Assembly (NCBI GenBank): GCA_947178215.1
Contig: CAMWXJ010000010.1
Coordinates: 1-64,000, forward strand
Length of the DNA stretch: 64,000 nucleotides
Direction of reading: 5' to 3'
DNA from: an uncultured Porphyromonadaceae bacterium
Lineage (GTDB): Bacteria; Bacteroidota; Bacteroidia; Bacteroidales; Muribaculaceae
In this document: positions 9,401 to 17,210 of the stretch, piece after piece
Layout of the letters: each line of letters opens with the position of its first letter
Numbering within the stretch: the first letter of the stretch is position 1
Program-made: the position numbers and the translations under genes
Notes under the pieces: generated by a model
Told to the model about the DNA's origin: nothing
The model's input: the letters and a program-made list of their open reading frames with translations, nothing else
The model's database searches: none

Positions 9401-10688
9401 GGGTGTTTACGAAGTCGGCGCGGGCGCCGGTGGCATAGTTGTTGAACACCTTGCCGTTTTCGTTGATGAGCTTTTCGAGGGCGGCGGCATCGGCCGGGAG
9501 TCCGGTCACAGTGTAGCCCTCGGCTTTGAGGCGTGTGAGGAGGTTGAAGAGCGAGGGCGCAACCTCCATACCTTCGGCCACAAGCGCGTTCTGGCCGGGC
9601 CCTTTGAAGTAAAATATGGCGATTTTTTTGTCGGCTTCGGGCTTGCGCCGGAGCGCGATATGGTTGTTGACCGTCGCCACGAAGTCGGTCAGGCGGTCGG
9701 GGATAGCGTCAAGGTAGGGGAGGCCGTCGTCGCCCGTGAAGTGGGCGAAGAGGGTAAACGGGCGTATCGCGCCGTCGATTTCGGGCGTGACGATGCTCTG
9801 CGAGAGGAAGCCGCCGTTCATGCCCATTTTGTCGGCGCGCCACTCGTCGTAGTCGCGGTTGGCGTTGACGGGCGAGAAGAGCGGTACATTGTTGGCGTCG
9901 AGCCACGTCACCACTTGGTCGCCCATGCGGCCGTGGGCCATGTTGATGAGGGCCGATGCGCCGATAGAGTCGGCGTGGCCGCGGGTGATGAACGTCTGTA
10001 TCACGTTGACGGGATATACCGTGTTGCCGGTGCGTTCAAGTTGTGCGATGAGGCTGTCGGCGACGCCCATTTGTCCCGTGAGAATGATTTTGGGCGCGTC
10101 ATCGTTCCACTTGCCGTTTTCGCGCAGCCACTTCTCATAGTCGGCCACGGAGCCGAAATTGAGATTGTCGCTCTCGGAGGGATAATAGATGAGCGACGAG
10201 GCTGAGGCGGCCGGGTCGCCAGGTTCGTCGGCAAAAAATTTCTTACCGTCGATAAACTTGCGCACATATCGCAGCATGTTGCGGTAGTTGGCCCGCCCTC
10301 CCACGTTGTATTGTCGGAGAAACTCGTTGTCGATAGAGTCGACCGACACAATCATGTTCTGCGGATTGGTGGCGCTTTGAGTGTAGACCGGCGTACCGTT
10401 TTCGGCTGCTTTCACGAGCGCTTGGCGCTGCTCGTCGGTGATGCGCAGGCCCATGGCGAAGAGAAACACCATGTCGTAGTCCGACGCCCGGTCGAGGCGG
10501 TCGACGGGCAACTCGCTGATTTTGATGAAAGAGTTGTCATTGGCTTTGGATATACGGCCAAGCTCGATAGCCTGATAGTTGACGAAGGCTATGCGTGTGG
10601 GCGAGGCGAGTCTGTTCCACAGCAAAACACCCGCCCCGATAATCACGAGGCAGGCAGTCGCCATAATAGCAATCTTTTTTTTACTCAT
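6447..10688 (-). CDS. hmuS: HmuS, membrane-anchored CobN-like heme dechelatase
   Basis: A 1413-residue CobN/magnesium-chelatase H family protein. It has one membrane helix at residues 5-25 and a second at the very end (about residues 1380-1403, followed by RRRRK), so the large CobN body should lie in the periplasm with both tails inside. Family motifs include HSYVAAYLWARHGFGADALMHFG followed by HGSLEF, and NVGEAMMAKRRSYGT. A His-rich GHGHG patch lies in a Met/Lys-rich insertion near residue 850. Cytoplasmic CobN inserts cobalt in cobalamin synthesis, but no cobalamin or chlorophyll genes are nearby; in the Bacteroidales hmu operon HmuS is linked to anaerobic removal of iron from heme. 18 nt downstream of hmuR. 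Confidence 0.88.
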   Translation of the reverse strand: MSKKKIAIMATACLVIIGAGVLLWNRLASPTRIAFVNYQAIELGRISKANDNSFIKISELPVDRLDRASDYDMVFLFAMGLRITDEQRQALVKAAENGTPVYTQSATNPQNMIVSVDSIDNEFLRQYNVGGRANYRNMLRYVRKFIDGKKFFADEPGDPAASASSLIYYPSESDNLNFGSVADYEKWLRENGKWNDDAPKIILTGQMGVADSLIAQLERTGNTVYPVNVIQTFITRGHADSIGASALINMAHGRMGDQVVTWLDANNVPLFSPVNANRDYDEWRADKMGMNGGFLSQSIVTPEIDGAIRPFTLFAHFTGDDGLPYLDAIPDRLTDFVATVNNHIALRRKPEADKKIAIFYFKGPGQNALVAEGMEVAPSLFNLLTRLKAEGYTVTGLPADAAALEKLINENGKVFNNYATGARADFVNTRNPQTVTRADYDRWCDLSFSREMRADIDAVDGEFPGHGLSDGNGNIALARLQFGNVVLIPQTAAGLGDDDFKIVHGTDAAPPHSYVAAYLWARHGFGADALMHFGAHGSLEFTPRKQAALGSDDWPDRLVGPMPHVYVYATSNVGEAMMAKRRSYGTIVNYLTPPFIESNVRGIYKNLTDAIADYNRARTPADTLRAGRLVRKYTVELGIHRELRIDSAKPFTPDDIIRVETFADELANEKITGAYYVMGIPYSDEHIRSTVEAMTIDPIAFSLAKLKGGDAKRYRDEARRLVASRPTIDDAAVCRIAGITQADLDSARRIRQTIEGSKDMLSRMMVMGAMMPSPKQTVARIADRASQAPSRHHAMIPGMSPDKALDMARKMGADEEAIKKMEAAIKRKSVTPGVKEGTQGHGHGSMMKAREYSKEEMEFSSAVCEVERALKNIAVYREKLTASPQAEISGVVNALNGGYTAPTSGGDPVLNPDILPTGRNMYAVNAEETPSAVAWEKGKELARGTIDMYRKAHNDSLPRKVSYTLWSSEFIETEGATIAQILYMLGVEPVRDPFGRVTDLRLIPSDEIGRPRIDIVTQTSGQLRDLAASRLFLISRAVKMAAEAEGDSYPNFVAEGVVESEKHLVDRGVSPKEARELSTARVFGGVNGNYGSGIQGMVEAGDRWDNSAEIAETYINNMGAIYGSEEDWERMRDFAFEAALTNTDAVVQPRQSNTWGALSLDHVYEFMGGMNLAVRTVTGKEPDAYLSDYRNRNRARMQELKEAVGVESRTTILNPSYIKEKMKGGAGDASSFADVIRNTYGWNVMKPEAIDDELWDDIYDTYVADKNNLGVKDYFKSKNPAAIQEVTAVMLETVRKGMWDATPEQIAAMAELHTEVVNEYGAACSGFVCDNAKLRDFIASKVPEAAAAQYNQAVASVRAENIAGDDGMVMKRDELNATETETNRINGIIVAAIVVVVIIGLAALIRRRRKLHD

Positions 10689-10706
10689 TTTAGTAGTCTG
10701 TGCCCA

Positions 10707-12851
10707 TCACTTGAATATGTCGTTGACGTCAAGTGACACTCCTACCGACCAGGTGAGGCCCGTTGTCGGCGCAGAGTTCCAGTAATACACCTTAGGCTTA
10801 TAGTTAAACAGGTTGTCGATAATAAAATTGATGTTGATGCCTCTCCCGACAGTCTGCCTGAGGGTGAGCTTCCATATCGAGTAGGCGCCGTCGGTAGCGA
10901 GGTTGCTGTCGGGCTTTCCGAGGTAGCGTCCCGATATTCCGGCATATAGGCGGTAGAGGCTGCACAGCTGCCTGTCGAAGTCGAGGCGCCATGTAGCGGA
11001 GTGGGGGCGTGGCTGAGAGAATTGCGAGTCGACCGAACGACCCCCTACGTGGAGGTAATTGTAGCTTACCGAAGCGCCTATGCCGTGGATCGTGCGGTAG
11101 CGCAGGTTGACATCCAGGCCCGCCACTCTGACGCCGTCCTCGTTGGCATAGATTGCGCCCGCCTCGTTCTCGCTGTCGCCGGGAAAGTCGGCAGTGGTGA
11201 TTCGGCGGTCGTAGTAGTTGTAGTAGCCCGACACGGTGGTGCTGTAAGAGCCGGCCAGCCACAGGTGTCGCACATGGCCGCCGCGCTCCACGGCTACGTT
11301 GAAGTTATGGCTGCGCTCCGGTTTGAGGTCGGGGTTGCCGTAAATCATCTGTATGCCGGCCATGTCGAAGTTCATGTACATCTCTTTGAGTGTGGGGGCG
11401 CGGAAGCCGCCTGAGTATGACGCGCGCAGTGTCATGGGCGCCGGCTTGAACATGGCTGCGAGACGGGCTGTCACGGCATTGTTGTCGGACTCGGAGAAGT
11501 AGTCGTCGCGCACGCTGGCTACCAGATTGAGCCACGGCTGCGGATTGTAGTCAAACTGCACGAAAGCATCCATGGTCGACTGCGAGTGGTCGGCATTGTC
11601 CTTGAACTGGTAGGTGTTGAGGAAGTCGTGCATGAAATCGGCGCCTGCCGTAAGGCCGTTGGCGCCCCAGAATTTGGTGTAGAGGGCGTGGACTATATTC
11701 TGGCGGTTGCTGTAATCGTGGTCGTGGGTGCGTAGGCCGCCCACATACCTCGACTTGTCGTATCGGTCGTAGCTGTACGACAGTTCAAGATTCTGTGTGC
11801 CGTCAATCTGCCACACGCCGCGCAGGCCCCCGCTGTAATCGTGGTAATGGTCGTCGTAGTTGGCGCGATTGCTCACGCGGTCAAAGTAGCTGCCGCGGGC
11901 AATGAGGCGCAGAGCATCGCCGGCGCGGAATGTAAGCCGCTCCTTGACGTTGAGGGTGTTGCCGCCGAATATGTTGTGTATCGCCGACTCGGTGTCGAAC
12001 GCGTCGGTGAGCTTTACGGTCTCGGAGGTCGAGTACTGTACGGTGGTGTTGGAGTTCCACCTGTTGCTGTTGAAATTGATGTCGCCTCCGGCGCGCCATT
12101 CCTTGCCGACGTCGCGGTAGCGTGAGTTGAGGTTGACGCTCCACGGCTCGCGACTCTCCTTGGAGATGAGGTTGACCACGCCGCCCACGGCGTTGGCGCC
12201 GTAGAGGGCCGATGACGCGCCCTTGACAATCTCTACCTGCCCCACGTTTTCGAGGTTCAGGCGGTTGTAGTCGACATTGTCCATGGTCTCGCCGGCAAGG
12301 CGTTCGCCGTCGACGAGAAACAGGATGGCGTTACCGCCGAAGCCACTCATGCTGAGCGATGTCTCCTGAGTCATGGCGTAGCCGAATTCCAGTCCCGGCA
12401 GCTCTTCGGTGAGCAGGTCCTGGATGTTGGTGGCGTCGGACTTCTTTATCTCTTCGGCCGAGATAAGCCGTGTCACCACGGGAGCGTCTTTGAGAGCCTT
12501 GGGTGTACGCGTGGCTGTCACCACGACTTCGTTGAGCGCCGTGAGGTCGGGGTTGAGGCGTATGGTGTTGGCGCGTCCGCCATTGTCGCTTTTGAGTATG
12601 GTGGAGTTGGTTATATAGCCGATATAGGAGACATAGGCCTTGACCGACTGCCTGTCGCCGACAGTCAGTCGGAATCGGCCGTCGAGGTCGGTGGCTACGG
12701 CTGTACCGCTTCCGTCAGCCTTTACCGTGGCTCCTGCGAGTGGTGCGCCCGTCTCATCCAGCACCTTGCCGACAAAGGTGTCGGCAAGGGCAGAGGCCGA
12801 TGACAGAAGCGTGCAAAGCAGAAATGTGATGATTCCGCTACTCCTTGACAT
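10707..12851 (-). CDS. hmuR: HmuR-type TonB-dependent heme receptor
   Basis: A 714-residue outer-membrane receptor. Signal peptide (1-23), then a CarboxypepD_reg-like domain (about 25-95, FVGKVLDETGAPLAGATV), a plug domain (about 105-225, with VVVTATRTPKALKDAPVVTR and VEIVKGASSALYGANAVGGV), and a beta barrel to the aromatic C-terminus DVNDIFK. The heme-receptor boxes FRAP and NPDL are both present (about residues 483 and 505), 20-odd residues apart. The histidine often found between them is absent; the stretch is Met-rich instead. It should import heme or a heme-protein complex with energy from TonB. It lies 6 nt after the lipoprotein gene and 18 nt before hmuS. Confidence 0.88.
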   Translation of the reverse strand: MSRSSGIITFLLCTLLSSASALADTFVGKVLDETGAPLAGATVKADGSGTAVATDLDGRFRLTVGDRQSVKAYVSYIGYITNSTILKSDNGGRANTIRLNPDLTALNEVVVTATRTPKALKDAPVVTRLISAEEIKKSDATNIQDLLTEELPGLEFGYAMTQETSLSMSGFGGNAILFLVDGERLAGETMDNVDYNRLNLENVGQVEIVKGASSALYGANAVGGVVNLISKESREPWSVNLNSRYRDVGKEWRAGGDINFNSNRWNSNTTVQYSTSETVKLTDAFDTESAIHNIFGGNTLNVKERLTFRAGDALRLIARGSYFDRVSNRANYDDHYHDYSGGLRGVWQIDGTQNLELSYSYDRYDKSRYVGGLRTHDHDYSNRQNIVHALYTKFWGANGLTAGADFMHDFLNTYQFKDNADHSQSTMDAFVQFDYNPQPWLNLVASVRDDYFSESDNNAVTARLAAMFKPAPMTLRASYSGGFRAPTLKEMYMNFDMAGIQMIYGNPDLKPERSHNFNVAVERGGHVRHLWLAGSYSTTVSGYYNYYDRRITTADFPGDSENEAGAIYANEDGVRVAGLDVNLRYRTIHGIGASVSYNYLHVGGRSVDSQFSQPRPHSATWRLDFDRQLCSLYRLYAGISGRYLGKPDSNLATDGAYSIWKLTLRQTVGRGININFIIDNLFNYKPKVYYWNSAPTTGLTWSVGVSLDVNDIFK

Positions 12852-12857
12852 CGATCG

Positions 12858-13346
12858 TTACTTTTTGGGGGCTTTGATGGTGCAGATCAGCGGCATGGGC
12901 ATTGCGCCGTATTGGAGCTGGACGTTGAGCGTGAGATTGTCGTCGACAACACTTCCTTTGGCGGTGCCGGAGTAGGCGGTGCCTGTCGGGGTGTTGCCGC
13001 TGAACTCGCTCTCGGCAATGGAGTAGGTGTTTTCGCTGCCCGACACTTTGACACCGGTGATAGTGATGCCGGGAACCTGCATTGGAGGTTCGCCAAACGA
13101 CGAGAGGGTGATGCTGACGGTGGTATCGTCGGTAGAGGCTATTGTCACGGTAAGATTCTCGAAAACCGACTCGCTGCCCATGACGGAGCAGGTCATGTCG
13201 CCTGTATATGTGCCTGCGACGGCTGTGGCTGCGGGGGCTTCGGGTTCATTCTTGTCATCGTCGCTGCATGAAGTGAACATTGCGGTGGTGGCGAGTACGG
13301 CGATGGCCATGGCCATCGAAGCGAAGATTGCTTTAATCTTTTTCAT
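12858..13346 (-). CDS. calycin-like surface lipoprotein in the hemophore slot
   Basis: A 162-residue lipoprotein: basic start, hydrophobic stretch and lipobox FTSC, followed by SDDDK, an acidic Bacteroidales-type export signal for the cell surface. After a linker rich in Glu, Pro and Ala, the body (about 42-162) is a beta-rich domain beginning AGTYTGDMTCSVMG, like the Bacteroides calycin-like family. It is the first gene of the hmu operon, where P. gingivalis has the unrelated hemophore HmuY. I infer that it captures heme or a heme protein for HmuR; no ligand-binding His pair is obvious, though Met residues are frequent (including AMPMPL near the end). It could instead be an accessory surface factor. 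Confidence 0.7.
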   Translation of the reverse strand: MKKIKAIFASMAMAIAVLATTAMFTSCSDDDKNEPEAPAATAVAGTYTGDMTCSVMGSESVFENLTVTIASTDDTTVSITLSSFGEPPMQVPGITITGVKVSGSENTYSIAESEFSGNTPTGTAYSGTAKGSVVDDNLTLNVQLQYGAMPMPLICTIKAPKK

Positions 13347-13433
13347 TATAGGTTATGAATGGGTTATGATTGGTTTTGTCGGTTAAGTGGCCAACGACCG
13401 GGTTGTGTTGGTGGATGACCTGTTTTCAGGGTG

Positions 13434-13441
13434 CAAAATTA
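13434..13441 (-). promoter_or_regulatory. hmu operon -7 element
   Basis: On the minus strand TAATTTTG matches TAnnTTTG. The nearest TTG upstream (13469-13471) is about 27 bp away, longer than ideal, as might be expected for an activator-dependent or repressed promoter. Predicted start near 13430, leader about 84 nt. No clear Fur box was found by eye. Confidence 0.5.
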
Positions 13442-13522
13442 CTCTCCTCCGCTCATCTGCGAAATGCCCAAAAATGGGTAATTTGACGGGGCGGGGGATA
13501 ACAAGAAGTGGGTATATAAGGC

Positions 13523-13558
13523 ATCAAGGGCGCGCCGGGTTGATGGCGCGCCCTTGAT
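13523..13558 (-). terminator. perfect 14-bp GC-rich hairpin after the Wzi operon
   Basis: Bases 13523-13536 and 13545-13558 are perfect reverse complements around an 8-base loop. There is no long T-run, so it may work as a weak intrinsic terminator, as a transcript end protector, or as a barrier between the Wzi operon (ending at 13634) and the hmu promoter about 80 bp downstream. Confidence 0.6.
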
Positions 13559-13633
13559 TCATGAGGCGGATTGCGGATTTTTCGGAGCTGTCGGAGCGGT
13601 CCTAATCGGGCGCCTTGCGGCCGCCGGTTAGGA

Positions 13634-14035
13634 TTAGAATTTGCGGAAGGTGAAGAGGGCAGAGTCGCCGTGAAGCATTACGAGGCGCTTGCCGCTTAGC
13701 TCTATCACCTTGAAGCCTATCCGACAGGGGGTGTGCTGCTCTATGCCCCAGTGGCCGAGCCAGTCGTTGCCGTCGGGCAGGTCGATGATGAGGCTGTCGT
13801 TGTCTTCGTTGTAGATGAGGTTGCCGTGGATATTGGCAGCCCCGCGCAGGTTGACCGTATGACGGTAGAAGCAATAGTAGCTGCGGTTCATGGTCTCGGT
13901 ACGTCCTGAGGGGTATTCCACGGTCATGAGTTGCCACTGTGCGTCGAGGTCGCCGTTGAGCGGGCGCTTGCGGCACGAGGTGGCCGCCGTCATTGCGGCG
14001 ACCAATATAGTTATAATCAGCAGTAGGTGTTTCAT
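13634..14035 (-). CDS. lipocalin-like lipoprotein
   Basis: A 133-residue lipoprotein with the lipobox AATSC (Cys near residue 20) followed by RKRP. Without acidic residues after the Cys it may stay periplasmic. The body has a lipocalin-type pattern: an opening strand AQWQLMTVEYPSG, then FYRHTVNLRG, IHGNLIY and a closing VMLHGDSALFTFRKF. No enzyme motif is visible. The start at 14035 is set by an ATGA overlap with the Wzi-like gene; a longer in-frame start at 14134 lies inside that gene and lacks a signal peptide. Third and last gene of the AraC-Wzi-lipocalin operon, ahead of the hairpin at 13523-13558. Confidence 0.75.
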   Translation of the reverse strand: MKHLLLIITILVAAMTAATSCRKRPLNGDLDAQWQLMTVEYPSGRTETMNRSYYCFYRHTVNLRGAANIHGNLIYNEDNDSLIIDLPDGNDWLGHWGIEQHTPCRIGFKVIELSGKRLVMLHGDSALFTFRKF

Positions 14036-15504
14036 AGTGAGAATAAACCGGTTTTCTTGATTGACAGAGACACACCGTAATTGCGGCCGAGCATTGAGCC
14101 GCGGTCGGCTCCGAAGCTTACTTTGGCGCCCCACCCGGGGAGTCGCGCGGGGGTGTAGTCGAGCTCGAGAAGCAGGTTGAGGTTGCGTTTCACATCGTCG
14201 TAGGGGCGTCCGTAGGTGCCCCAGCCGCGTGTGTAGCTCGCAACGACGCGGTAGCCGAGCTCGTGCAGGGGCTGACCTTCAATGGCCCAGTGGTGGCCGC
14301 GTATGCGGTTGCAGAGAAATGATACGCTTGCGGGCGAGTTGTAGACGGGCGATATGATGAGGGGATTGCCGAGGCCCATACCCCACTGCTGCCAGCCGCC
14401 GTAAATATAGTGGTTGTAGTAATCGTCGGTTCCCGACACCTGCTCAGGTATAGTGGGGGTGTGGTCGTGATACACCGGTCCGGCCTGGTCGGTGGTCGAC
14501 AGGAATTCGTACGATGCACCGGTTATCCACCTGCCCGACGGATTGTGGTATTCGATTCCGAACAGACCGTCTTTCCAGGGGTAGTCGAAAAACATCATCG
14601 AGTGGTCCTCGAAGTAGTGGAGATAGTGGAGCGATATGTTCCAGTCGTGTCCGGCAGGCTGCCAGCGAAGGCGTGCGCTCCACTCGCCCACATGATTGCC
14701 GAGAACGTTGAGCTGCTCGCCGACGGGTGTGTCGGAGCCGCCGCCCGAGGGGAAGAGTATCTTGATATGGTCTTTGAGGCTGTGGGGGAGCTTTGTCACC
14801 ACCTCGTCGCCTATCATTATCTTGCCGCCGAACTGCGCAGCCATTTCCATTCCGCCCTCAAAGACGAACGGGCTTCCCTGCGGGCCTACGCGGATAAGCA
14901 GTCCCTTTGAGTGGAATAGAACGTCTTTGTAATAGCGCTGCCCCGAGGCTACGAAGTCTTTCTGCCAGTTGCCGTCGGTGAAACGTCCGTAGCTGATATA
15001 CGCTTTGAAGCCGAGCCAGTGGCTGAGGCCCGGTATGTCGAGATACTGCGGCATTTCGAGGCGCACCTGAGGTACGGGCAGGGCGTTGCCTGAAAAGAGG
15101 AGGTCGCCCGACGATAGGCGGCGGTCGACGAGGCGCGAAGTGTCGGTGAGGCACTTCGAGCCTATCATTAGCTGGAAGTCACGGTAGCGCAACTCGCCGT
15201 AGAGCTGACGGATGAAGAATGGCGATTCGGCTCGCCAGGCACCGACAAGGTCGGCTCCGAAGCCCCAGGTGAAGCGTTTTTCGCCAGGAGCGGCTCTAAA
15301 CAGCGCTCCGCGGACAAAGCCGGCGTCGGTGCGTATCGAGCCGAGGCCTTCGCGGTTGGCGGCAAGCCAGAACGGGGTGTGCTCGCCGTGCGACAGCGAG
15401 GCGCTCACTTCGGCCTCGTAGGTTATGGCCGGCTCTTCGGCCATGAGCGGTGACGCCATAAGTGCGGCCGCGCCGGCGAGGGCGGTAAGTCGTTTAAGAA
15501 TCAT
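14032..15504 (-). CDS. capsule-assembly Wzi-family outer-membrane protein
   Basis: A 490-residue outer-membrane beta-barrel protein. The signal peptide ends near SPLMAEE. The family pattern follows: EVSASLSHGEHTPFWLAANREG, a feature of Bacteroidetes Caps_assemb_Wzi proteins, then repeated aromatic amphipathic strands such as FIRQLYGELRYRDFQLMIGSK and HWLGFKAYISYGRF, and a C-terminus ending in the strand GVSLSIKKTGLFSL. In enterobacteria Wzi binds capsular polysaccharide at the surface; here a role in capsule or exopolysaccharide retention is inferred from family. The start overlaps the AraC regulator stop as ATGA and its own stop overlaps the next start, so all three are coupled. Confidence 0.85.
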   Translation of the reverse strand: MILKRLTALAGAAALMASPLMAEEPAITYEAEVSASLSHGEHTPFWLAANREGLGSIRTDAGFVRGALFRAAPGEKRFTWGFGADLVGAWRAESPFFIRQLYGELRYRDFQLMIGSKCLTDTSRLVDRRLSSGDLLFSGNALPVPQVRLEMPQYLDIPGLSHWLGFKAYISYGRFTDGNWQKDFVASGQRYYKDVLFHSKGLLIRVGPQGSPFVFEGGMEMAAQFGGKIMIGDEVVTKLPHSLKDHIKILFPSGGGSDTPVGEQLNVLGNHVGEWSARLRWQPAGHDWNISLHYLHYFEDHSMMFFDYPWKDGLFGIEYHNPSGRWITGASYEFLSTTDQAGPVYHDHTPTIPEQVSGTDDYYNHYIYGGWQQWGMGLGNPLIISPVYNSPASVSFLCNRIRGHHWAIEGQPLHELGYRVVASYTRGWGTYGRPYDDVKRNLNLLLELDYTPARLPGWGAKVSFGADRGSMLGRNYGVSLSIKKTGLFSL

Positions 15505-16442
15505 GAACGTTGAAACTCTGATGGCGACATTCCGGTAAGGTGCTTGAAATACTTGCCGAATGCGCTCTGGTTTGGAAAGTTGAGATCGTAGGCTATCTGC
15601 TGTATGTTCTTGCCCGAAAAGCGGAGCTGGTTCTTGGCTTCCAGAATGACGTATTCGTCAATCCATTCGGCTGCCGACCGTCCTGAGGCCTCGCGTACGA
15701 GCATGGAGAGGTACTTTGAAGATATGAACAGTTCCGAGGCGTAAAAAGATACGGAGCGCTCGCGTTTGTGGTGTTTGTGTACGAGCTTGATGAAGTCGCG
15801 CACGTAATTGTTGCGGCGCGCCACGCCCGGTGTCACCGGCTCGTCGCTCTTGGTGCGGTCGCGGCCATACTGCATCATCTGATACACCACAGCGGCCATT
15901 AGGCAACGTGATATGGAGCGCACATACATGGGCTCGGTGTTCACTACTGTGTTGGTGTGTATCATTTCCAGATAGGTGCGCACGATGCGTTCCTCGTCGG
16001 GGGTGAGTTGAAGCAGCGGTATTGCATTGGGCCTCAGCTTTATGGTCTGAAGCACGGCAACATCTATGTTTATGTCGTTCATGAACTCGGGCGTGATGAG
16101 GAACATATACACGTCGACGTCCGTCATATCTGACGACAGCAGCTGCATGATACTTTCGTTGTTGACAATCAGCAGCATGCCCGGAGTGACAGTGTGGCGC
16201 ACAAGGTTGACCTCCACGTCAAAGCTGCCTTTGATGCAGAGAAATATGGCCGTGCCACGGATGCGCACCGGGGTGCGGCTCCACATTTCGGCCAGCTTTT
16301 GACCCGGCTGTATGTGGGCAAACAGATAGTCGCCGCCAAGCATCGAGAACTCCGAGGAATTTTGTTCAAGACCTATAAGGCGGTGAAGGTCAACAATCTT
16401 GAGGTCGGTAGGGAGCGTGTTCTTCTTGACTTTTTTCGCCAT
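15501..16442 (-). CDS. AraC-family transcription regulator (HTH_18)
   Basis: A 313-residue DNA-binding regulator. Residues 30-190 look like a cupin-type sensing domain (short beta runs such as VRIRGTAIFLCIKGSFDVEV and TPGMLLIVN). The C-terminal 100 residues are the two-helix-turn-helix AraC domain, with FISSKYLSMLVREASGRSAAEWI as the first and IQQIAYDLNFPNQSAFGKYFKHLTGMSPSEFQ as the second unit, the latter the classic AraC signature. It is the first gene of an operon with the Wzi-like and lipocalin-like genes and may regulate it. The ligand is unknown. A -7 element lies at 16483-16490. Confidence 0.9.
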   Translation of the reverse strand: MAKKVKKNTLPTDLKIVDLHRLIGLEQNSSEFSMLGGDYLFAHIQPGQKLAEMWSRTPVRIRGTAIFLCIKGSFDVEVNLVRHTVTPGMLLIVNNESIMQLLSSDMTDVDVYMFLITPEFMNDINIDVAVLQTIKLRPNAIPLLQLTPDEERIVRTYLEMIHTNTVVNTEPMYVRSISRCLMAAVVYQMMQYGRDRTKSDEPVTPGVARRNNYVRDFIKLVHKHHKRERSVSFYASELFISSKYLSMLVREASGRSAAEWIDEYVILEAKNQLRFSGKNIQQIAYDLNFPNQSAFGKYFKHLTGMSPSEFQRS

Positions 16443-16482
16443 AATGTGGTGTATGGCCGCAACGATGTGGCCATTGACGCGA

Positions 16483-16490
16483 CAAAAGTA
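16483..16490 (-). promoter_or_regulatory. -7 element of the AraC-Wzi operon
   Basis: TACTTTTG on the minus strand matches TAnnTTTG; predicted start near 16479, leader about 37 nt. No clean -33 TTG at 20 bp. Confidence 0.5.
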
Positions 16491-16562
16491 CCAAAAAAGT
16501 TGCGGAATACACGCATATTTGTCGCATTATTTCCTAAAAGTGCAAATCAGTGGGTGGCGGCG

Positions 16563-17210
16563 TCAGGCTTTAAGGGTTGCGAGCGTCAGGCCATCGCGCA
16601 GCGGCAATATGGCTACAGTGTCGACAGCCGGATGCTCGGCGAGATAGCTGTTGAAAGCGCGTATTGCCTCAGTCTGCGCGTCGTGTGCCGCGGGGTCGGT
16701 CACCTTGCCGTCCCATAGTGTATTGTCGATAATCATCAGCGCGCCGGGAGCCATATATGGCAGCAGGGCGTCGAAATACTCGGTATATAGTCGCTTGTTG
16801 GCGTCGATATACACCATGTCCCATTTGGCTCCTGCCTCGCGGCTCACGGGGTCTATGAGGTCGAGGGCGTCGCCTATATGCAGCCGTATGTCGGCGGCGC
16901 GTGGCGAAGCGGCGAATCGCTCCGTCAGTTCCGGCTCCATTTCGTCGTCAATCTCGATAGTGTGAAGCTGCGCTCCGGCAGGCATTCCCTCGGCTATTGA
17001 CAGCGCCGAGTAGCCTGTAAAGGTGCCGAGTTCGAGGATGAGGCGCGGACGTGTGACGCAGGTCAGCAGTTTAAGGATGCGCCCTTGCAGATGCCCCGAG
17101 CACATGCGGGGATAGAGGTGGTGGAGATATGTCGAGCGATAGACGTCGGTCAGCTCGGCCGGTTCGGGCGAGATGTTGGCCAAGATATAGTCTTCGAGGG
17201 CTTCGGTCAT
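16563..17210 (-). CDS. class I O-methyltransferase (catechol/caffeoyl-CoA type)
   Basis: A 215-residue SAM-dependent methyltransferase. Motif I is LILELGTFTGYSALSIAEG (about residues 60-78), motif II has LHTIEIDDE, and the catalytic-metal region is DMVYIDANKRLY and LMIIDNTLWDGKV, as in the COMT/CCoAOMT family that uses a divalent metal. The substrate is unknown; bacterial members act on catechols, other phenols or tRNA (TrmR-type), and I cannot choose between them. The start at 17210 is fixed by an ATGA overlap with the pyruvate kinase stop; upstream in-frame codons are unrelated His-rich sequence. Last gene of the S41-mfd-aroQ-pyk-OMT operon. Confidence 0.88.
   Translation of the reverse strand: MTEALEDYILANISPEPAELTDVYRSTYLHHLYPRMCSGHLQGRILKLLTCVTRPRLILELGTFTGYSALSIAEGMPAGAQLHTIEIDDEMEPELTERFAASPRAADIRLHIGDALDLIDPVSREAGAKWDMVYIDANKRLYTEYFDALLPYMAPGALMIIDNTLWDGKVTDPAAHDAQTEAIRAFNSYLAEHPAVDTVAILPLRDGLTLATLKA

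Noticed and set aside
6447..10688. Calling hmuS a cobalamin-synthesis cobN
   Set aside because: The protein is membrane-anchored and lies in an hmu operon; no cobalamin genes occur in the window.
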